64,000 bases of DNA from NCBI GenBank assembly GCA_015066445.1, contig SVOK01000003.1:50706-114705 (forward strand), given 5' to 3'. This document shows, piece by piece, positions 51,998-61,895 of this stretch. This DNA comes from Oscillospiraceae bacterium. Its GTDB lineage: Bacteria > Bacillota > Clostridia > Oscillospirales > Acutalibacteraceae. Positions within the stretch are counted from its first letter, which is position 1, and every line of letters begins with the position of its first letter. A model generated the notes under the pieces. The model did no database searches, was not told where the DNA came from, and worked only from the letters and a program-made list of their open reading frames with translations. The position numbers and the translations under genes are program-made.

Positions 51998-52750
51998 ATG
52001 GCAGTAGTATCTATGAAACAGCTTCTTGAAGCAGGTGTTCATTTCGGACATCAGACAAGACGTTGGAACCCGAAAATGGCTGAGTACATTTTCACAGAGC
52101 GTAACGGTATCTATATTATCGATCTTCAGAAGACCGTTAAGAAGCTCAATGAGGCTTATATGTTCGTTCGTGACATTGCAGCTGAAGGCGGAGATATTCT
52201 CTTCGTAGGAACAAAGAAGCAGGCTCAGGATTCCGTTAAGGAAGAAGCAGAGCACTGCAGCATGCCTTATGTTAACGCTCGTTGGCTTGGCGGTATGCTC
52301 ACAAACTTCACAACTATCCGTACCAGAATTGCTCGTTTAAATCAGCTTCGCACCATGCGTGATGACGGCACTTTCGAGCTTCTTCCCAAGAAGGAAGTTA
52401 TTAAGCTTAACCTTGAAATCGAAAAGCTTGAGAAGTTCCTCGGCGGTATTCAGGATATGAAGAAGATCCCTTCAGCTATGTTTATAGTTGACCCCCGCAA
52501 GGAAAGAATTGCAGTTGCAGAAGCTAAGAAGCTTGGTATTCCGATCATTGCTATTGTTGATACCAACTGCGATCCTGATGAAATTGATGCAGTTATCCCC
52601 GGTAACGATGATGCTATCCGTGCTGTAAAGCTTATTGCTGAAACCATCGCTGCCGCTGTTATCGAAGGCAGACAGGGCTCTGAAATGGGCACAGCAGCTG
52701 CTGAAGAAGCAGAAGAGGCTACTGAAGAGGTAGCAGCTGACGCTGAATAA
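51998..52750 (+). CDS. rpsB: 30S ribosomal protein S2
   Basis: 250 residues. [22 protein letters not shown], the VGTKKQAQ segment, [10 protein letters not shown] and the [27 protein letters not shown] ending are all diagnostic for bacterial S2. An acidic alanine- and glutamate-rich tail follows, a common clostridial extension. AGGAGG before ATG. Forms the usual rpsB-tsf operon. Codon use is biased toward preferred codons compared with neighbours, as expected for a highly expressed gene. Confidence 0.98.
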   Translation: MAVVSMKQLLEAGVHFGHQTRRWNPKMAEYIFTERNGIYIIDLQKTVKKLNEAYMFVRDIAAEGGDILFVGTKKQAQDSVKEEAEHCSMPYVNARWLGGMLTNFTTIRTRIARLNQLRTMRDDGTFELLPKKEVIKLNLEIEKLEKFLGGIQDMKKIPSAMFIVDPRKERIAVAEAKKLGIPIIAIVDTNCDPDEIDAVIPGNDDAIRAVKLIAETIAAAVIEGRQGSEMGTAAAEEAEEATEEVAADAE

Positions 52751-52776
52751 TTTAATATAAATCGGAGGAATTAATA

Positions 52777-53688
52777 ATGGCTTTTACTGCTAAAGACGTA
52801 CAGGCTTTAAGAGAGAAAACCGGTTGCGGTATGATGGACTGCAAAAAGGCTCTCGTAGAGACTAACGGTGATATGGATGCCGCAGCAGATTATTTAAGAG
52901 AAAAGGGTCTTGCTTCTCAAGCTAAGAAAGCAACCCGTATCGCTGCTGAGGGTACAGTTTGCGCATATGCAAACAACGGTGTAGGCGTTGTAGTTGAGCT
53001 TAACAGTGAGACTGACTTCGTTGCTAATGGTGACGGCTTTAAGGCTCTTGCTGCTGAGGTTGCAGAGGTTGTTGCTGAGCAGAATCCTGCTGACGTTGAT
53101 GCTCTTCTCCAGTGCGAGAAAGACGGTCAGACCGTTGAAGCTAAGGTTCAGGAATTGTTCCTTGCTATTCGTGAAAATATCAAAATCCGTCGTTTTGCCC
53201 GTGTTGAGGGTAAGGTTGTAACTTATGTTCACGCTGGCGGTAAAATCGGCGTATTAGTTAACTTTGATACAACTCTTGATGCTGACAATGCCGAGTTTGT
53301 TGCTATGGGTAAGAATGTTGCAATGCAGATTGCAGCTATGAACCCCTCTTATCTTGACGAGGCTTCTGTTCCCGCAGAGGTTCTTGCTAAGGAAAAGGAT
53401 ATCCTTATCGCTCAGATGAAGGAAGATCCTAAAATGGCTAACAAGCCTGATGCTGTTCTCGGCAAAATTGTTGAGGGTAAAATTGGCAAGTATTACAAGG
53501 AAAACTGCCTTGTTGAGCAGGCGTTCGTTATGGATGGCGATGTAAGCGTTGGTAAGTATGTTGCTAATACTGCAAAAGAGCTTGGCGCTGACATTAAGAT
53601 TGCTTCATTCGTTCGTTTTGAAAAGGGTGAAGGTCTTGAAAAGCGTGTAGATGACTTCGCTGCTGAAGTTGCTGCAATGGCTAAATAA
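52777..53688 (+). CDS. tsf: Elongation factor Ts
   Basis: 303 residues: N-terminal UBA-like domain (VQALREKTGCGMMDCKKALVETNGDMDAAADYLREKG) and the core that exchanges GDP on EF-Tu (VELNSETDFVANGDGF). The length is normal for the family. GGAGG before ATG, 26 bases after rpsB; followed by a strong terminator. Confidence 0.98.
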   Translation: MAFTAKDVQALREKTGCGMMDCKKALVETNGDMDAAADYLREKGLASQAKKATRIAAEGTVCAYANNGVGVVVELNSETDFVANGDGFKALAAEVAEVVAEQNPADVDALLQCEKDGQTVEAKVQELFLAIRENIKIRRFARVEGKVVTYVHAGGKIGVLVNFDTTLDADNAEFVAMGKNVAMQIAAMNPSYLDEASVPAEVLAKEKDILIAQMKEDPKMANKPDAVLGKIVEGKIGKYYKENCLVEQAFVMDGDVSVGKYVANTAKELGADIKIASFVRFEKGEGLEKRVDDFAAEVAAMAK

Positions 53689-53707
53689 TTTAAAAAAAAC
53701 TTTTCGG

Positions 53708-53730
53708 GGCTGTTTCTCTTAGAAACAGCC
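53708..53730 (+). terminator. Terminator of rpsB-tsf
   Basis: Perfect ten-pair stem (53708-53717 with 53721-53730), three-base loop and six T. Confidence 0.95.
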
Positions 53731-53768
53731 TTTTTTAAATAAGTTAAAGCAAAAACGAGGAAAATTTT

Positions 53769-54983
53769 ATGTTTATTACTGAACAGGAAAGAAAAATCCC
53801 AATCGGCGGTCAGTACGATGTTATTGTCGCAGGCGGCGGAATAGCGGGTATATCTGCGGCTTTGGCGGCTGCAAGACAGGGTAAAAGCGTGCTTTTGCTT
53901 GAAAAAATGTTTATGTTGGGCGGTCTTGCCACGGCAGGACTCGTAACAATATATTTACCTATTTGTGACGGTAATGGCAGACAGGTTTCTTTCGGTATAG
54001 CAGAAGAATTATTGCGCCTTTCGGTAAAATTGGGCTATGAGCCTTATATGGACGGCACCGCAAAAGAGGGCAAACCCCGTGGTATAGCTTGGCTTACAGG
54101 TGACGAAGAGGGAAAAAAGAAGCGCCGATTTGAAGTTCAGTTTAATGCTAACGTTTTTGCAATTCTTTGCGAGCAGTTACTTTTAGAAAATGGTGTTAAA
54201 ATTTTATACGGTACTTCGGTTTGTGCAACTGTTCTTGAAAATAAAAAAATCACTGCAGTTATAACCGAAAATAAGAGTGGCAGAATAGCTTATAAAGGCA
54301 AATCATTTGTTGATGCCTCGGGTGATGCCGATTTGTGCTATCTTTCGGGTGCCAAAACCGAAGGCTTTAAACAAGGAAATATTCTGGCAAGCTGGTATTA
54401 TGAAATGATTGATAGCGAATACAGACTTAAAATGCTGGGCTTTGCAGATATTCCTGATAAATATAAAAAAGCTGAGGATAAATCTAAAAAGAGATATACG
54501 GGACTTGATGCACAAGAAATATCGGATATGGTGTGTGACTCTCACGAAAATCTTTTAAACCATTTTCTTGAAAACGGTGGAATTAATAAAGACCACGCAC
54601 TGACAAATATTGCTTCAATACCACAGCTCAGAATGACAAGAAGAATTGTGGGCGTTTATACCTTGAACGATGAGGAAGTGTTTAAAAGTTTTCCTGACAG
54701 TATCGGTATGATCAGCGACTGGCGAAAGGCAGGCCCTGTTTATGAAATACCCTTTAGCTGTCTTTACGGCAAGGATATAAAAAATCTTATAACTTGCGGC
54801 AGATGTATTTCTGTGACAGACGATATGTGGGATATTTCACGTGTAATTCCACCGTGTGCGGTAACAGGTGAGGCGGCAGGTATTGCGGCGGCAATAAGCG
54901 ATGATTTTGCAAATTTAGATTATAATATATTGGCTGAAAAGCTTAAGCAAGCTAATGTTAAGCTTCATTTAGACGAAATTTAA
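53769..54983 (+). CDS. FAD-dependent oxidoreductase
   Basis: 404 residues. The dinucleotide fold [31 protein letters not shown] opens the protein, and [20 protein letters not shown] and [35 protein letters not shown] complete the FAD site of the FAD_oxidored group (PF12831-like). Substrate unknown. The GGA site before ATG is weak to fair (CGAGGAAAA). It ends 14 bases before cysK, so the two are co-transcribed. Confidence 0.85.
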   Translation: MFITEQERKIPIGGQYDVIVAGGGIAGISAALAAARQGKSVLLLEKMFMLGGLATAGLVTIYLPICDGNGRQVSFGIAEELLRLSVKLGYEPYMDGTAKEGKPRGIAWLTGDEEGKKKRRFEVQFNANVFAILCEQLLLENGVKILYGTSVCATVLENKKITAVITENKSGRIAYKGKSFVDASGDADLCYLSGAKTEGFKQGNILASWYYEMIDSEYRLKMLGFADIPDKYKKAEDKSKKRYTGLDAQEISDMVCDSHENLLNHFLENGGINKDHALTNIASIPQLRMTRRIVGVYTLNDEEVFKSFPDSIGMISDWRKAGPVYEIPFSCLYGKDIKNLITCGRCISVTDDMWDISRVIPPCAVTGEAAGIAAAISDDFANLDYNILAEKLKQANVKLHLDEI

Positions 54984-54997
54984 AAGGAAGATTTGTT

Positions 54998-55930
54998 TTG
55001 AGTAAAATTTATAACTCTGTTGAGCAGCTTATCGGAAATACTCCTCTTGTTAGACTTTCTAATTTTGAAAAGAAATATGGCATTGATGCAAATATTCTTG
55101 CAAAGCTTGAATACTTTAACCCCGCAGGAAGCGTTAAGGATAGAGTCGGTAAGGCTATGCTTGACGATGCTGAGCATAGAGGTGTTATAAAAAAAGGCTC
55201 TGTAATTATAGAGCCTACCTCGGGTAATACAGGTATTGGAATTGCGGCGGTGGCGGCTGTGCGAGGATATCGTGCAATTATTGTAATGCCTGAAACAATG
55301 TCCGAAGAAAGGCGTAAGCTTATGAAGGCTTACGGTGCAGAGCTTGTTTTGACCGAGGGTAAAAAAGGTATGAGCGGAGCTATAGCTAAGGCTGAGGAAT
55401 TGGCTCGGGAAATACCTGATAGTTTTATAGCAGGACAGTTTAAAAATCCTGCAAATGCAAAGGCTCATTATGATACCACAGGACCTGAAATTTTAATGGA
55501 TACTGACGGCAATGTGGATATTTTGGTTGCCGGTATCGGAACAGGCGGCACTGTTACGGGTACGGGTAAATTCCTTAAAGAAAAGCTGCCGGATATTAAA
55601 ATTGTGGGCGTTGAGCCTGCGGCTTCTCCCGTTTTGACTAAAGGTGTGGCAGGCGCTCATGCTATTCAGGGCATTGGTGCAGGGTTTGTTCCAGATGTGC
55701 TTGATACTGAAATATATGACGAAATTATAGCGGTAGAAAATGAGGACGCTATAGATACCGCAAGATATATGGGCAAAACCGAGGGCTTTTTGGTTGGAAT
55801 TTCTGCAGGTGCGGCTCTGGCGGCTGCGATAGAAATTGGTAAAAGACCGGAAAACAAGGGTAAAAACATTGTGGTTATTCTTCCTGATTCGGGAGACCGC
55901 TATTTATCTACGGATTTATATGATTTTTAG
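54998..55930 (+). CDS. cysK: Cysteine synthase (O-acetylserine sulfhydrylase)
   Basis: 310 residues. PLP lysine 47 in [11 protein letters not shown], phosphate loop [26 protein letters not shown] and [13 protein letters not shown] are typical of CysK. It makes cysteine from O-acetylserine and sulfide in the cytoplasm. TTG start at 54998, six bases after AAGGAAG. Last gene before a terminator. Confidence 0.95.
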   Translation: MSKIYNSVEQLIGNTPLVRLSNFEKKYGIDANILAKLEYFNPAGSVKDRVGKAMLDDAEHRGVIKKGSVIIEPTSGNTGIGIAAVAAVRGYRAIIVMPETMSEERRKLMKAYGAELVLTEGKKGMSGAIAKAEELAREIPDSFIAGQFKNPANAKAHYDTTGPEILMDTDGNVDILVAGIGTGGTVTGTGKFLKEKLPDIKIVGVEPAASPVLTKGVAGAHAIQGIGAGFVPDVLDTEIYDEIIAVENEDAIDTARYMGKTEGFLVGISAGAALAAAIEIGKRPENKGKNIVVILPDSGDRYLSTDLYDF

Positions 55931-55937
55931 TAAGCTT

Positions 55938-55964
55938 CAACCGTCTGTTTAAAGCAGGCGGTTG
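55938..55964 (+). terminator. Terminator after cysK
   Basis: Ten-pair stem (55938-55947 with 55955-55964, one G-T pair), seven-base loop, then ATTTTTTAT. Confidence 0.92.
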
Positions 55965-56001
55965 ATTTTTTATTATTCATAGAATATTAAAAGTTTTATG
56001 C

Positions 56002-56033
56002 TTGACAATAGTATTATATAGTTATATAATACT
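56002..56033 (+). promoter_or_regulatory. Promoter with overlapping palindromic operator of the marR-ABC operon
   Basis: TTGACA at 56002-56007, 17-base spacer, TATAAT at 56025-56030. A perfect inverted repeat, AGTATTATATA (56010-56020) and TATATAATACT (56023-56033) with two bases between, covers the spacer and the -10 box. It is the likely site where the MarR-type protein represses its own operon. Confidence 0.75.
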
Positions 56034-56048
56034 TAGCAAGCTAACAAT

Positions 56049-56504
56049 TTGAAAAGGCGGTGTATTAAAATCAGGGAGAACGATATTGGTCTATCTGTAA
56101 GAAGACTTTCAAATCTCATTAAAAGAGATGTTGAAAATTCTCGTATAAAATTAGGTCTCGACCCTGTAAAGGGCGTTAACGGCTGGGCTATAGCCTATTT
56201 TTTTGAAAATCGTGGAAAGGATATATTCCAGAAGGATTTTGAAGAAAAATTTTCTATCAGAGGTTCAACAGCCAGCAGAATTTTAAAAACAATGGAGCAA
56301 AAAGGCTTTATTGAACGTGTGAGCGTTGAAAATGATGCAAGGCTGAAAAAAATAGTGCTTACAGAAAAAGCAGTTGATATTCATAAACGTATAACTAAAG
56401 AAATTGAAAACAGAGAAAAGCGAATGCGTAACGGTATTGATGAGCAGGAGCTTAAAATCTTTTTCAAGGTAATGCAAAAGGTCACAGCAAATATGGAGGA
56501 ATAA
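56049..56504 (+). CDS. MarR-family transcriptional regulator
   Basis: Up to 151 residues. Winged-helix region (KDIFQKDFEEKFSIRGSTASRILKTMEQKGFIERVSVENDARLKKIVLTEKA) with the DxR wing of MarR proteins, flanked by dimer helices. It probably represses the operon with the two exporter genes and responds to a drug or metabolite. The start is uncertain: TTG 56049 has no ribosome site, while AAAAGGCGG at 56052-56060 points to a start a little further on, where only ATT (56064) or ATC (56070) codons stand. Two bases separate it from the exporter gene. Confidence 0.88.
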   Translation: MKRRCIKIRENDIGLSVRRLSNLIKRDVENSRIKLGLDPVKGVNGWAIAYFFENRGKDIFQKDFEEKFSIRGSTASRILKTMEQKGFIERVSVENDARLKKIVLTEKAVDIHKRITKEIENREKRMRNGIDEQELKIFFKVMQKVTANMEE

Positions 56505-56505
56505 A

Positions 56506-58251
56506 ATGATTAAAACTTTGGCAAAAAGTATCAGGGAGTATAAGCTACCATCAATTTTAACCCTGATATTTATTATGGGCGAGGTGGTAATTGAGGTTAT
56601 GATACCTTTTGTTACCGCAAACCTTGTTAATGATATTAAAGCGGGTGTAGATATAAGCAATGTAATAAAAACAGGCGTATTGCTTGTTTTGCTGGCAATA
56701 GTCTCGCTTTGTTGCGGCGGTATTGCGGCGATTACCTGCTCTAAAGCTTCGGCAGGATTTGCAAAAAACCTTCGCCGAGATATGTTCAGTAAAATTCAAA
56801 GCTTTTCTTTCAGTAATATTGATAAATTTTCTTCTACATCGCTTGTAACAAGACTTACTACCGATATTACCCACGTGCAGATGTCTTATATGATGATAAT
56901 CCGTACAGCAATAAGAAGCCCAATGATGTTTATTTTCTCGGTTATAGCGGCTTATGTTATGGGTGGTGCGCTTGCAACCTCCTTTGTGGTTGTAATTCCG
57001 GTTTTAATCTGCGGTCTTTTACTAATAAGCCGAAAGGCAATGCCGGCTTTCAGACGTGTGTTTAAAAAATATGACCGTTTAAACGAATCTATCGAGGAAA
57101 ATGTTCGTGGTATGCGTGTTGTAAAGGGCTTTTCCCGTGAGGAGTATGAGAAGAAAAAGTTTGCATCTGCGGCTGACGGTATTACCGATGATTTCACCAA
57201 GGCTGAGCGCATAGTGGCGCTTAACTCACCTATAATGTCCTTTTGTATGTATTTTAATACGGTTATGATACTGTTTATTGGTTCATATCTTGTAATTTCC
57301 TCAGGTGGAAGCAAGGTGGACGTGGGTCAGATTTCGGCAATGCTTACCTATGGCGTGCAGATACTTATGTCACTTATGATGCTTTCAATGATTTATGTTA
57401 TGATTACGATGTCTCTTGAATCTATGAAGCGTATTTGTGAGGTATTAAATGAAGAACCAAGCCTTAAAAACCCCGAAAATCCGATAAAAGAAGTTTTATG
57501 CGGTTCGGTTGAGTTTGAGAACGTTAGCTTTAAATATTCGGAAAATGCAAAGCTTTATGCGCTTGAAAACATTAATCTTACCATAAAATCAGGTATGACG
57601 GTAGGAATTATAGGAGGTACGGGCTCGAGTAAATCCTCTTTGGTGCAGTTGATACCTCGCCTTTATGATACCACCTTGGGCACAGTTAAGGTCGGCGGAG
57701 TTGATGTTAGGGATTACGATATTAAAACGCTAAGAGATAGTGTTGCAATGGTTTTGCAAAAAAATCAGCTGTTCTCGGGTACTATAAAAGAAAATCTTCG
57801 TTGGGGTAATGAAAATGCCACTGATGATGAAATTGTTGAGGTTTGCAAGTTGGCTCAGGCTGATGAGTTTATCGAAAGCTTTCCTGATAAGTATGATACT
57901 TATATTGAACAGGGGGGCACAAATGTTTCGGGTGGACAAAAGCAGCGCCTTTGTATAGCAAGAGCGCTTTTAAAGAAACCTAAAATTTTGATTTTAGATG
58001 ACTCCACAAGCGCAGTAGATACCAAAACAGATGCGTTTATAAGAGCAGGCTTTAAAAAATATATCCCAGAAACCACAAAGTTTATTATTGCTCAAAGAAT
58101 TTCTTCTGTGGAAGATGCGGATTTAATTATTGTTATGAATGGCGGTAAAATTGAAAATTGCGGTAAGCACGAAGAATTGCTGAAAACAAGCGAAATTTAC
58201 CGTGAGGTTTATGAACAGCAAACTATGGGAGGTGGCAGTGATGAAAACTAA
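56506..58251 (+). CDS. ABC exporter half-transporter with degenerate ATP site
   Basis: 581 residues: six-helix exporter domain (1-310) and ATPase domain (325-575). Its ATP site departs from consensus: Walker A GGTGSSKS at 370-377 (Ser for Gly), Walker B LILDDSTSAVD with Asp where the catalytic Glu should be, and AQRISS with Gln for the switch His. The signature VSGGQKQR is normal. This is the pattern of the degenerate half of heterodimeric multidrug exporters (BmrCD and TM287/288 type). It overlaps the partner gene by 11 bases. Confidence 0.92.
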   Translation: MIKTLAKSIREYKLPSILTLIFIMGEVVIEVMIPFVTANLVNDIKAGVDISNVIKTGVLLVLLAIVSLCCGGIAAITCSKASAGFAKNLRRDMFSKIQSFSFSNIDKFSSTSLVTRLTTDITHVQMSYMMIIRTAIRSPMMFIFSVIAAYVMGGALATSFVVVIPVLICGLLLISRKAMPAFRRVFKKYDRLNESIEENVRGMRVVKGFSREEYEKKKFASAADGITDDFTKAERIVALNSPIMSFCMYFNTVMILFIGSYLVISSGGSKVDVGQISAMLTYGVQILMSLMMLSMIYVMITMSLESMKRICEVLNEEPSLKNPENPIKEVLCGSVEFENVSFKYSENAKLYALENINLTIKSGMTVGIIGGTGSSKSSLVQLIPRLYDTTLGTVKVGGVDVRDYDIKTLRDSVAMVLQKNQLFSGTIKENLRWGNENATDDEIVEVCKLAQADEFIESFPDKYDTYIEQGGTNVSGGQKQRLCIARALLKKPKILILDDSTSAVDTKTDAFIRAGFKKYIPETTKFIIAQRISSVEDADLIIVMNGGKIENCGKHEELLKTSEIYREVYEQQTMGGGSDEN

Positions 58252-60196
58252 TAATGCACCTCAGAATATGGGACCTAAGGGTGCACCACCCAAAAGAAAA
58301 ATGAATTTTGGAGCTTTAAAGCGGGTTTTAAAAATGCTTATAAGCTATTATCCCGTATTGCTGCCCTTAGCCATTGCTTGTATTGTATTTTCTGCCATTA
58401 TTGCAACAGCTCCTGCAATATTTAATCAGCAGATATTGGCGGCTATTGAAAACTGGTATCAAAGTAAGGACTGGGCTTCTGCTAAGGATGAAATAATACC
58501 CAAAATTATAATTCTTATTGTGCTTTATGTGTTATCGCTTTTATCGGTTTTGGCTCATACTCAGCTTATGGCGGTTATTACTCAAGGGTTTTTGGGTAAG
58601 ATGCGTAAAACCTTGTTCAACGGTATGCAAAATCTACCCATTAAGTATTTTGATACTAACAAGCATGGCGATATTATGAGTCATTACACTAATGATATTG
58701 ATGCCTTACGTCAGCTTGTGTCTCAGGCTATTCCTGCGCTTTTGCAGGCTTCCATTATTGTTGTCTGCGTATTTACAGTTATGCTGTGGTACAGCTTTTG
58801 GATGACGATTGTTGTAATCGGAGGAGTTCTGCTGCTGACATTTGTTACAAAAACTGTTGGCGGTGGCTCTGCAAAATACTTTATCCGTCAACAAAAAGCA
58901 ATAGGTAAAACCGAGGGCTTTATTCAGGAAATGATGAGCGGACAAAAGGTTGTTAAGGTGTTCTGCCACGAGGATAAATGCCAAGAGGATTTCGATAAAG
59001 TTAATGAAGCTTTATATGAGGACAGCCGTAAGGCTCATAGCTATGCTAACCTTTTAGGACCTATAAATATGAATATAGGTAACATTCTTTATGTTATAAT
59101 CGCAACTGTGGGCGGTATCTTTCTGCTTTCTGATAGCTTTACAAATTTAAGCCTTTCAAAGCTTTTTGGCAATGAGGTTGTTTTTGGTATAAGTGTGGTA
59201 ATTCCTTTTCTTAATATGACCAAGCAGTTTACCGGTAACGTTAATCAGGTTTCTCAGCAGATTAACTCAATAGTTATGGGTCTTGCAGGTGCGGACCGTG
59301 TGTTAAAGCTTATGGATACCGAGCCTGAGACTGATGACGGTTATGTAACACTTGTAAATGCTACTGTGAATGAGGACGGTACTCTCACCGAGACCAACGA
59401 GCGCACAGGCGTATGGGCTTGGAAGCATCCTCACGGTGACGGTACTTTAACCTATACACGTCTTATGGGTGATGTTACTCTTGATGATGTGGACTTCGGC
59501 TACAATGAGGATAAGCTTGTTCTTCATAATATTGATGTTTATGCCCGCCCCGGTCAGAAGGTGGCTTTTGTAGGAGCTACAGGCGCCGGCAAAACCACAA
59601 TAACTAACCTTATAAACCGTTTTTATGATATTGCAGACGGTAAGATAAGATATGACGGAATTAACATCAACAAGATTAAAAAGAGTGACTTAAGGCGCTC
59701 TTTGGGTATAGTTTTGCAGGAAACCAATCTGTTTACAGGTACTGTAATGGAAAATATCCGCTATGGTAGACTTGATGCTACTGATGAAGAATGTATTGAG
59801 GCAGCGCGCCTTTCGGGAGCGGATGACTTTATCACAAGGCTTCCCCGAGGCTATGAAACCGAGCTTTCTAATAACGGTGCAAACTTATCTCAGGGACAGC
59901 GTCAGCTGATTTCTATAGCCCGTGCCGCAGTTGCAGACCCGCCTGTTATGATACTTGATGAGGCAACCTCAAGTATTGATACCAGAACTGAAGCTATTGT
60001 TCAAAAGGGTATGGACCGACTTATGCAGGGCAGAACGGTATTTGTTATAGCACACCGTCTGTCTACCGTTAAGAATTCAGATGTTATTATGGTATTGGAG
60101 CAGGGCAGAATTATTGAACGTGGCACACACGAGGATTTAATTGCCCAAAAGGGTAAATATTATCAGCTTTATACAGGCGCATTTGAATTAGAATAA
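58241..60196 (+). CDS. ABC exporter half-transporter with canonical ATP site
   Basis: About 651 residues: N-terminal extension rich in Pro and Lys, six-helix domain, then ATPase domain with Walker A GATGAGKTT from residue 445, LSQGQRQLISIARA, MILDEATSSID with the catalytic Glu and VIAHRLST with the switch His. An insertion of about 45 residues (NATVNEDGTLTETNE, GVWAWKHPHGDGT) lies between membrane and ATPase parts, seen in some Firmicute members. With the preceding gene it forms an asymmetric exporter, probably for drugs or peptides. ATG 58241 follows GGGAGGTGG. Confidence 0.93.
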   Translation: MKTNNAPQNMGPKGAPPKRKMNFGALKRVLKMLISYYPVLLPLAIACIVFSAIIATAPAIFNQQILAAIENWYQSKDWASAKDEIIPKIIILIVLYVLSLLSVLAHTQLMAVITQGFLGKMRKTLFNGMQNLPIKYFDTNKHGDIMSHYTNDIDALRQLVSQAIPALLQASIIVVCVFTVMLWYSFWMTIVVIGGVLLLTFVTKTVGGGSAKYFIRQQKAIGKTEGFIQEMMSGQKVVKVFCHEDKCQEDFDKVNEALYEDSRKAHSYANLLGPINMNIGNILYVIIATVGGIFLLSDSFTNLSLSKLFGNEVVFGISVVIPFLNMTKQFTGNVNQVSQQINSIVMGLAGADRVLKLMDTEPETDDGYVTLVNATVNEDGTLTETNERTGVWAWKHPHGDGTLTYTRLMGDVTLDDVDFGYNEDKLVLHNIDVYARPGQKVAFVGATGAGKTTITNLINRFYDIADGKIRYDGININKIKKSDLRRSLGIVLQETNLFTGTVMENIRYGRLDATDEECIEAARLSGADDFITRLPRGYETELSNNGANLSQGQRQLISIARAAVADPPVMILDEATSSIDTRTEAIVQKGMDRLMQGRTVFVIAHRLSTVKNSDVIMVLEQGRIIERGTHEDLIAQKGKYYQLYTGAFELE

Positions 60197-60209
60197 AATT
60201 AATCATATT

Positions 60210-60258
60210 CCTCTCTTTGAATGAATACTATTTAATAGTAAATTTTTTCAAAGAGAGG
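60210..60258 (+). promoter_or_regulatory. Hairpin burying the ribosome site of the DUF3794-LysM gene
   Basis: 60210-60221 pairs with 60247-60258 (12 pairs), and the loop contains a second palindrome, TACTAT/ATAGTA. The 3' arm contains AGAGAGG, the ribosome site for the ATG at 60267, so folding would hide it. It may also end the exporter transcript, as a short T run follows. Confidence 0.55.
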
Positions 60259-60266
60259 ATATTTTT

Positions 60267-61799
60267 ATGGAACAAAAGTGTTTAAAGACAAGTGTCTATG
60301 TGAATGACATTATTTTCAGCGATTCCACAGAGCAGGCCATTGATGTGGATTTTACTTTGCCTGATTACTGTCCTGATATTTCTAAAATATTTAAATGTCA
60401 GGCAGTGCCGAGGATTTCTTCTAAGGGCATAAACGGCAAAACAATTACCATTGACGGGTCGGTTTGTATTACTCTTTTATATGCCGACCGTGATGGTAAT
60501 TTGTGCTCCTATGAGTATCAGTATCCCTTTTCTAAAAATCTTGAAATGAATAAAGAATGCGCTGGGGCAAATCTTTGCTGTAAGATAAGAAGCGAATACA
60601 TAAACTGCCGTGCTGTTACAGGAAGAAAGGTTGATATACACGGTGCTGCAGGCATATATGTAAAGGTGTTTAAACGCAAGGCTACAGATATTATTTCGGA
60701 TTATGATGACTGCAATATTGAGCTTCGTCGTGGAACTGCCCCTGCTACTGTGCCTATGGGTTATGCAGAGAAATATATTATGATAGAGGAAGAAATACGC
60801 ATTGGTGACTCTCAGCCTGCTATACGTAATATTATCAGGAGTGAGGGTAATTCCTGTGTTAAGGAAACCAAAATAATTAACGATAAAGCGGTAGTCAAAG
60901 GAGAAATGAGCCTTTGCGTTATTTACTGCCCTGAGGGTGATGGAAATCCGCAAAGTGTTAAAACGGTTATTCCTTTCAGTCAGATTATTGATATTGAGGG
61001 TATAACCGAGCTGTGCGAATGTGAAACCAAATCTCAGATAGCGTTTTTAGAGCTCAAACCCCGTATGTCCTCAGGAGGGGAGAATAAGAGCTTTTTGCTT
61101 ACTGCAAAAATACTTCTCACCACTGAAGCTTATTGCAGTAATGATATTGCGGTTGTTTTAGATGCCTTTTCAAGGAAATTCAAGGCAGATATTAAAAAGG
61201 ATAATATTTGCTTTGATAAAATTACCCATAATATAAGCGAAAACTATCATTGCAAAAAAACTGTACAGCTTGAAGAAAATATAAGCTCAGTAATTGATTT
61301 ATGGTGCAATGTGCAGAATGTTACTACAAAATTTGAAGAGTGCAACATAATAATCTGCGGAACAGTTATAGCAGGAATGATAATTTGCAATGAAAACGGT
61401 AATGCTATATACTGTGAAAAACCTGTAGATTTTGAGTATAAATATCCGTTAAACTGTAAATTAGGTGCTCCCCACAGCGAGCCTCAGATTGAAATTCTTT
61501 CCTGCGGATATACTATAACCTCTGCTGATTGTATAGAGCTGAGGATAGATATTTCAATAAACGCTGCAGTTTATGAAAAATGTGATATGTCACTTATTTC
61601 GGATATGACAGTTGACGAAAACGAAACTGTGGCAAGAAAGACCAAAGGTGCTATGACTATTTATTTCCCGTCTAATAATGAATGTGTTTGGGATATAGCA
61701 CGAATTTACAATGCAAGTGTTGAAGAAATAATGCGAATAAACGAGCTTGAAAGCGAAAATCTTGACGGCGGAAAAATGATTTTAGTGCCTGTTATGTAG
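60267..61799 (+). CDS. DUF3794 (SPOCS) and LysM protein, probably spore-associated
   Basis: 510 residues, no signal peptide. DFTLPDYCPDISKIFKC near residue 28 is the hallmark of DUF3794/SPOCS repeats, which occur at least twice here (see also AKIRIGDSQ-like and RDIA strands further on), and the last 45 residues (IYFPSNNECVWDIARIYNASVEEIMRINEL) form a LysM peptidoglycan-binding motif. This arrangement is frequent in spore-forming Clostridia and is linked to spore coat or cortex assembly. Rich in cysteine. Its ribosome site lies in a hairpin. Single gene between two hairpins. Confidence 0.85.
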   Translation: MEQKCLKTSVYVNDIIFSDSTEQAIDVDFTLPDYCPDISKIFKCQAVPRISSKGINGKTITIDGSVCITLLYADRDGNLCSYEYQYPFSKNLEMNKECAGANLCCKIRSEYINCRAVTGRKVDIHGAAGIYVKVFKRKATDIISDYDDCNIELRRGTAPATVPMGYAEKYIMIEEEIRIGDSQPAIRNIIRSEGNSCVKETKIINDKAVVKGEMSLCVIYCPEGDGNPQSVKTVIPFSQIIDIEGITELCECETKSQIAFLELKPRMSSGGENKSFLLTAKILLTTEAYCSNDIAVVLDAFSRKFKADIKKDNICFDKITHNISENYHCKKTVQLEENISSVIDLWCNVQNVTTKFEECNIIICGTVIAGMIICNENGNAIYCEKPVDFEYKYPLNCKLGAPHSEPQIEILSCGYTITSADCIELRIDISINAAVYEKCDMSLISDMTVDENETVARKTKGAMTIYFPSNNECVWDIARIYNASVEEIMRINELESENLDGGKMILVPVM

Positions 61800-61807
61800 G
61801 CAAGATA

Positions 61808-61850
61808 TAAAGAGGCGGTCTCATGTGTTTTAAGTGAGACCGCCTCTTTA
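61808..61850. terminator. Terminator between convergent genes
   Basis: Perfect 16-pair stem (61808-61823 with 61835-61850), 11-base loop, symmetric A and T flanks allow use from both sides. Confidence 0.92.
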
Positions 61851-61895
61851 CATCACGGCTTGATTGTGAAAATTATAAGTATAGTGATAATTTAA

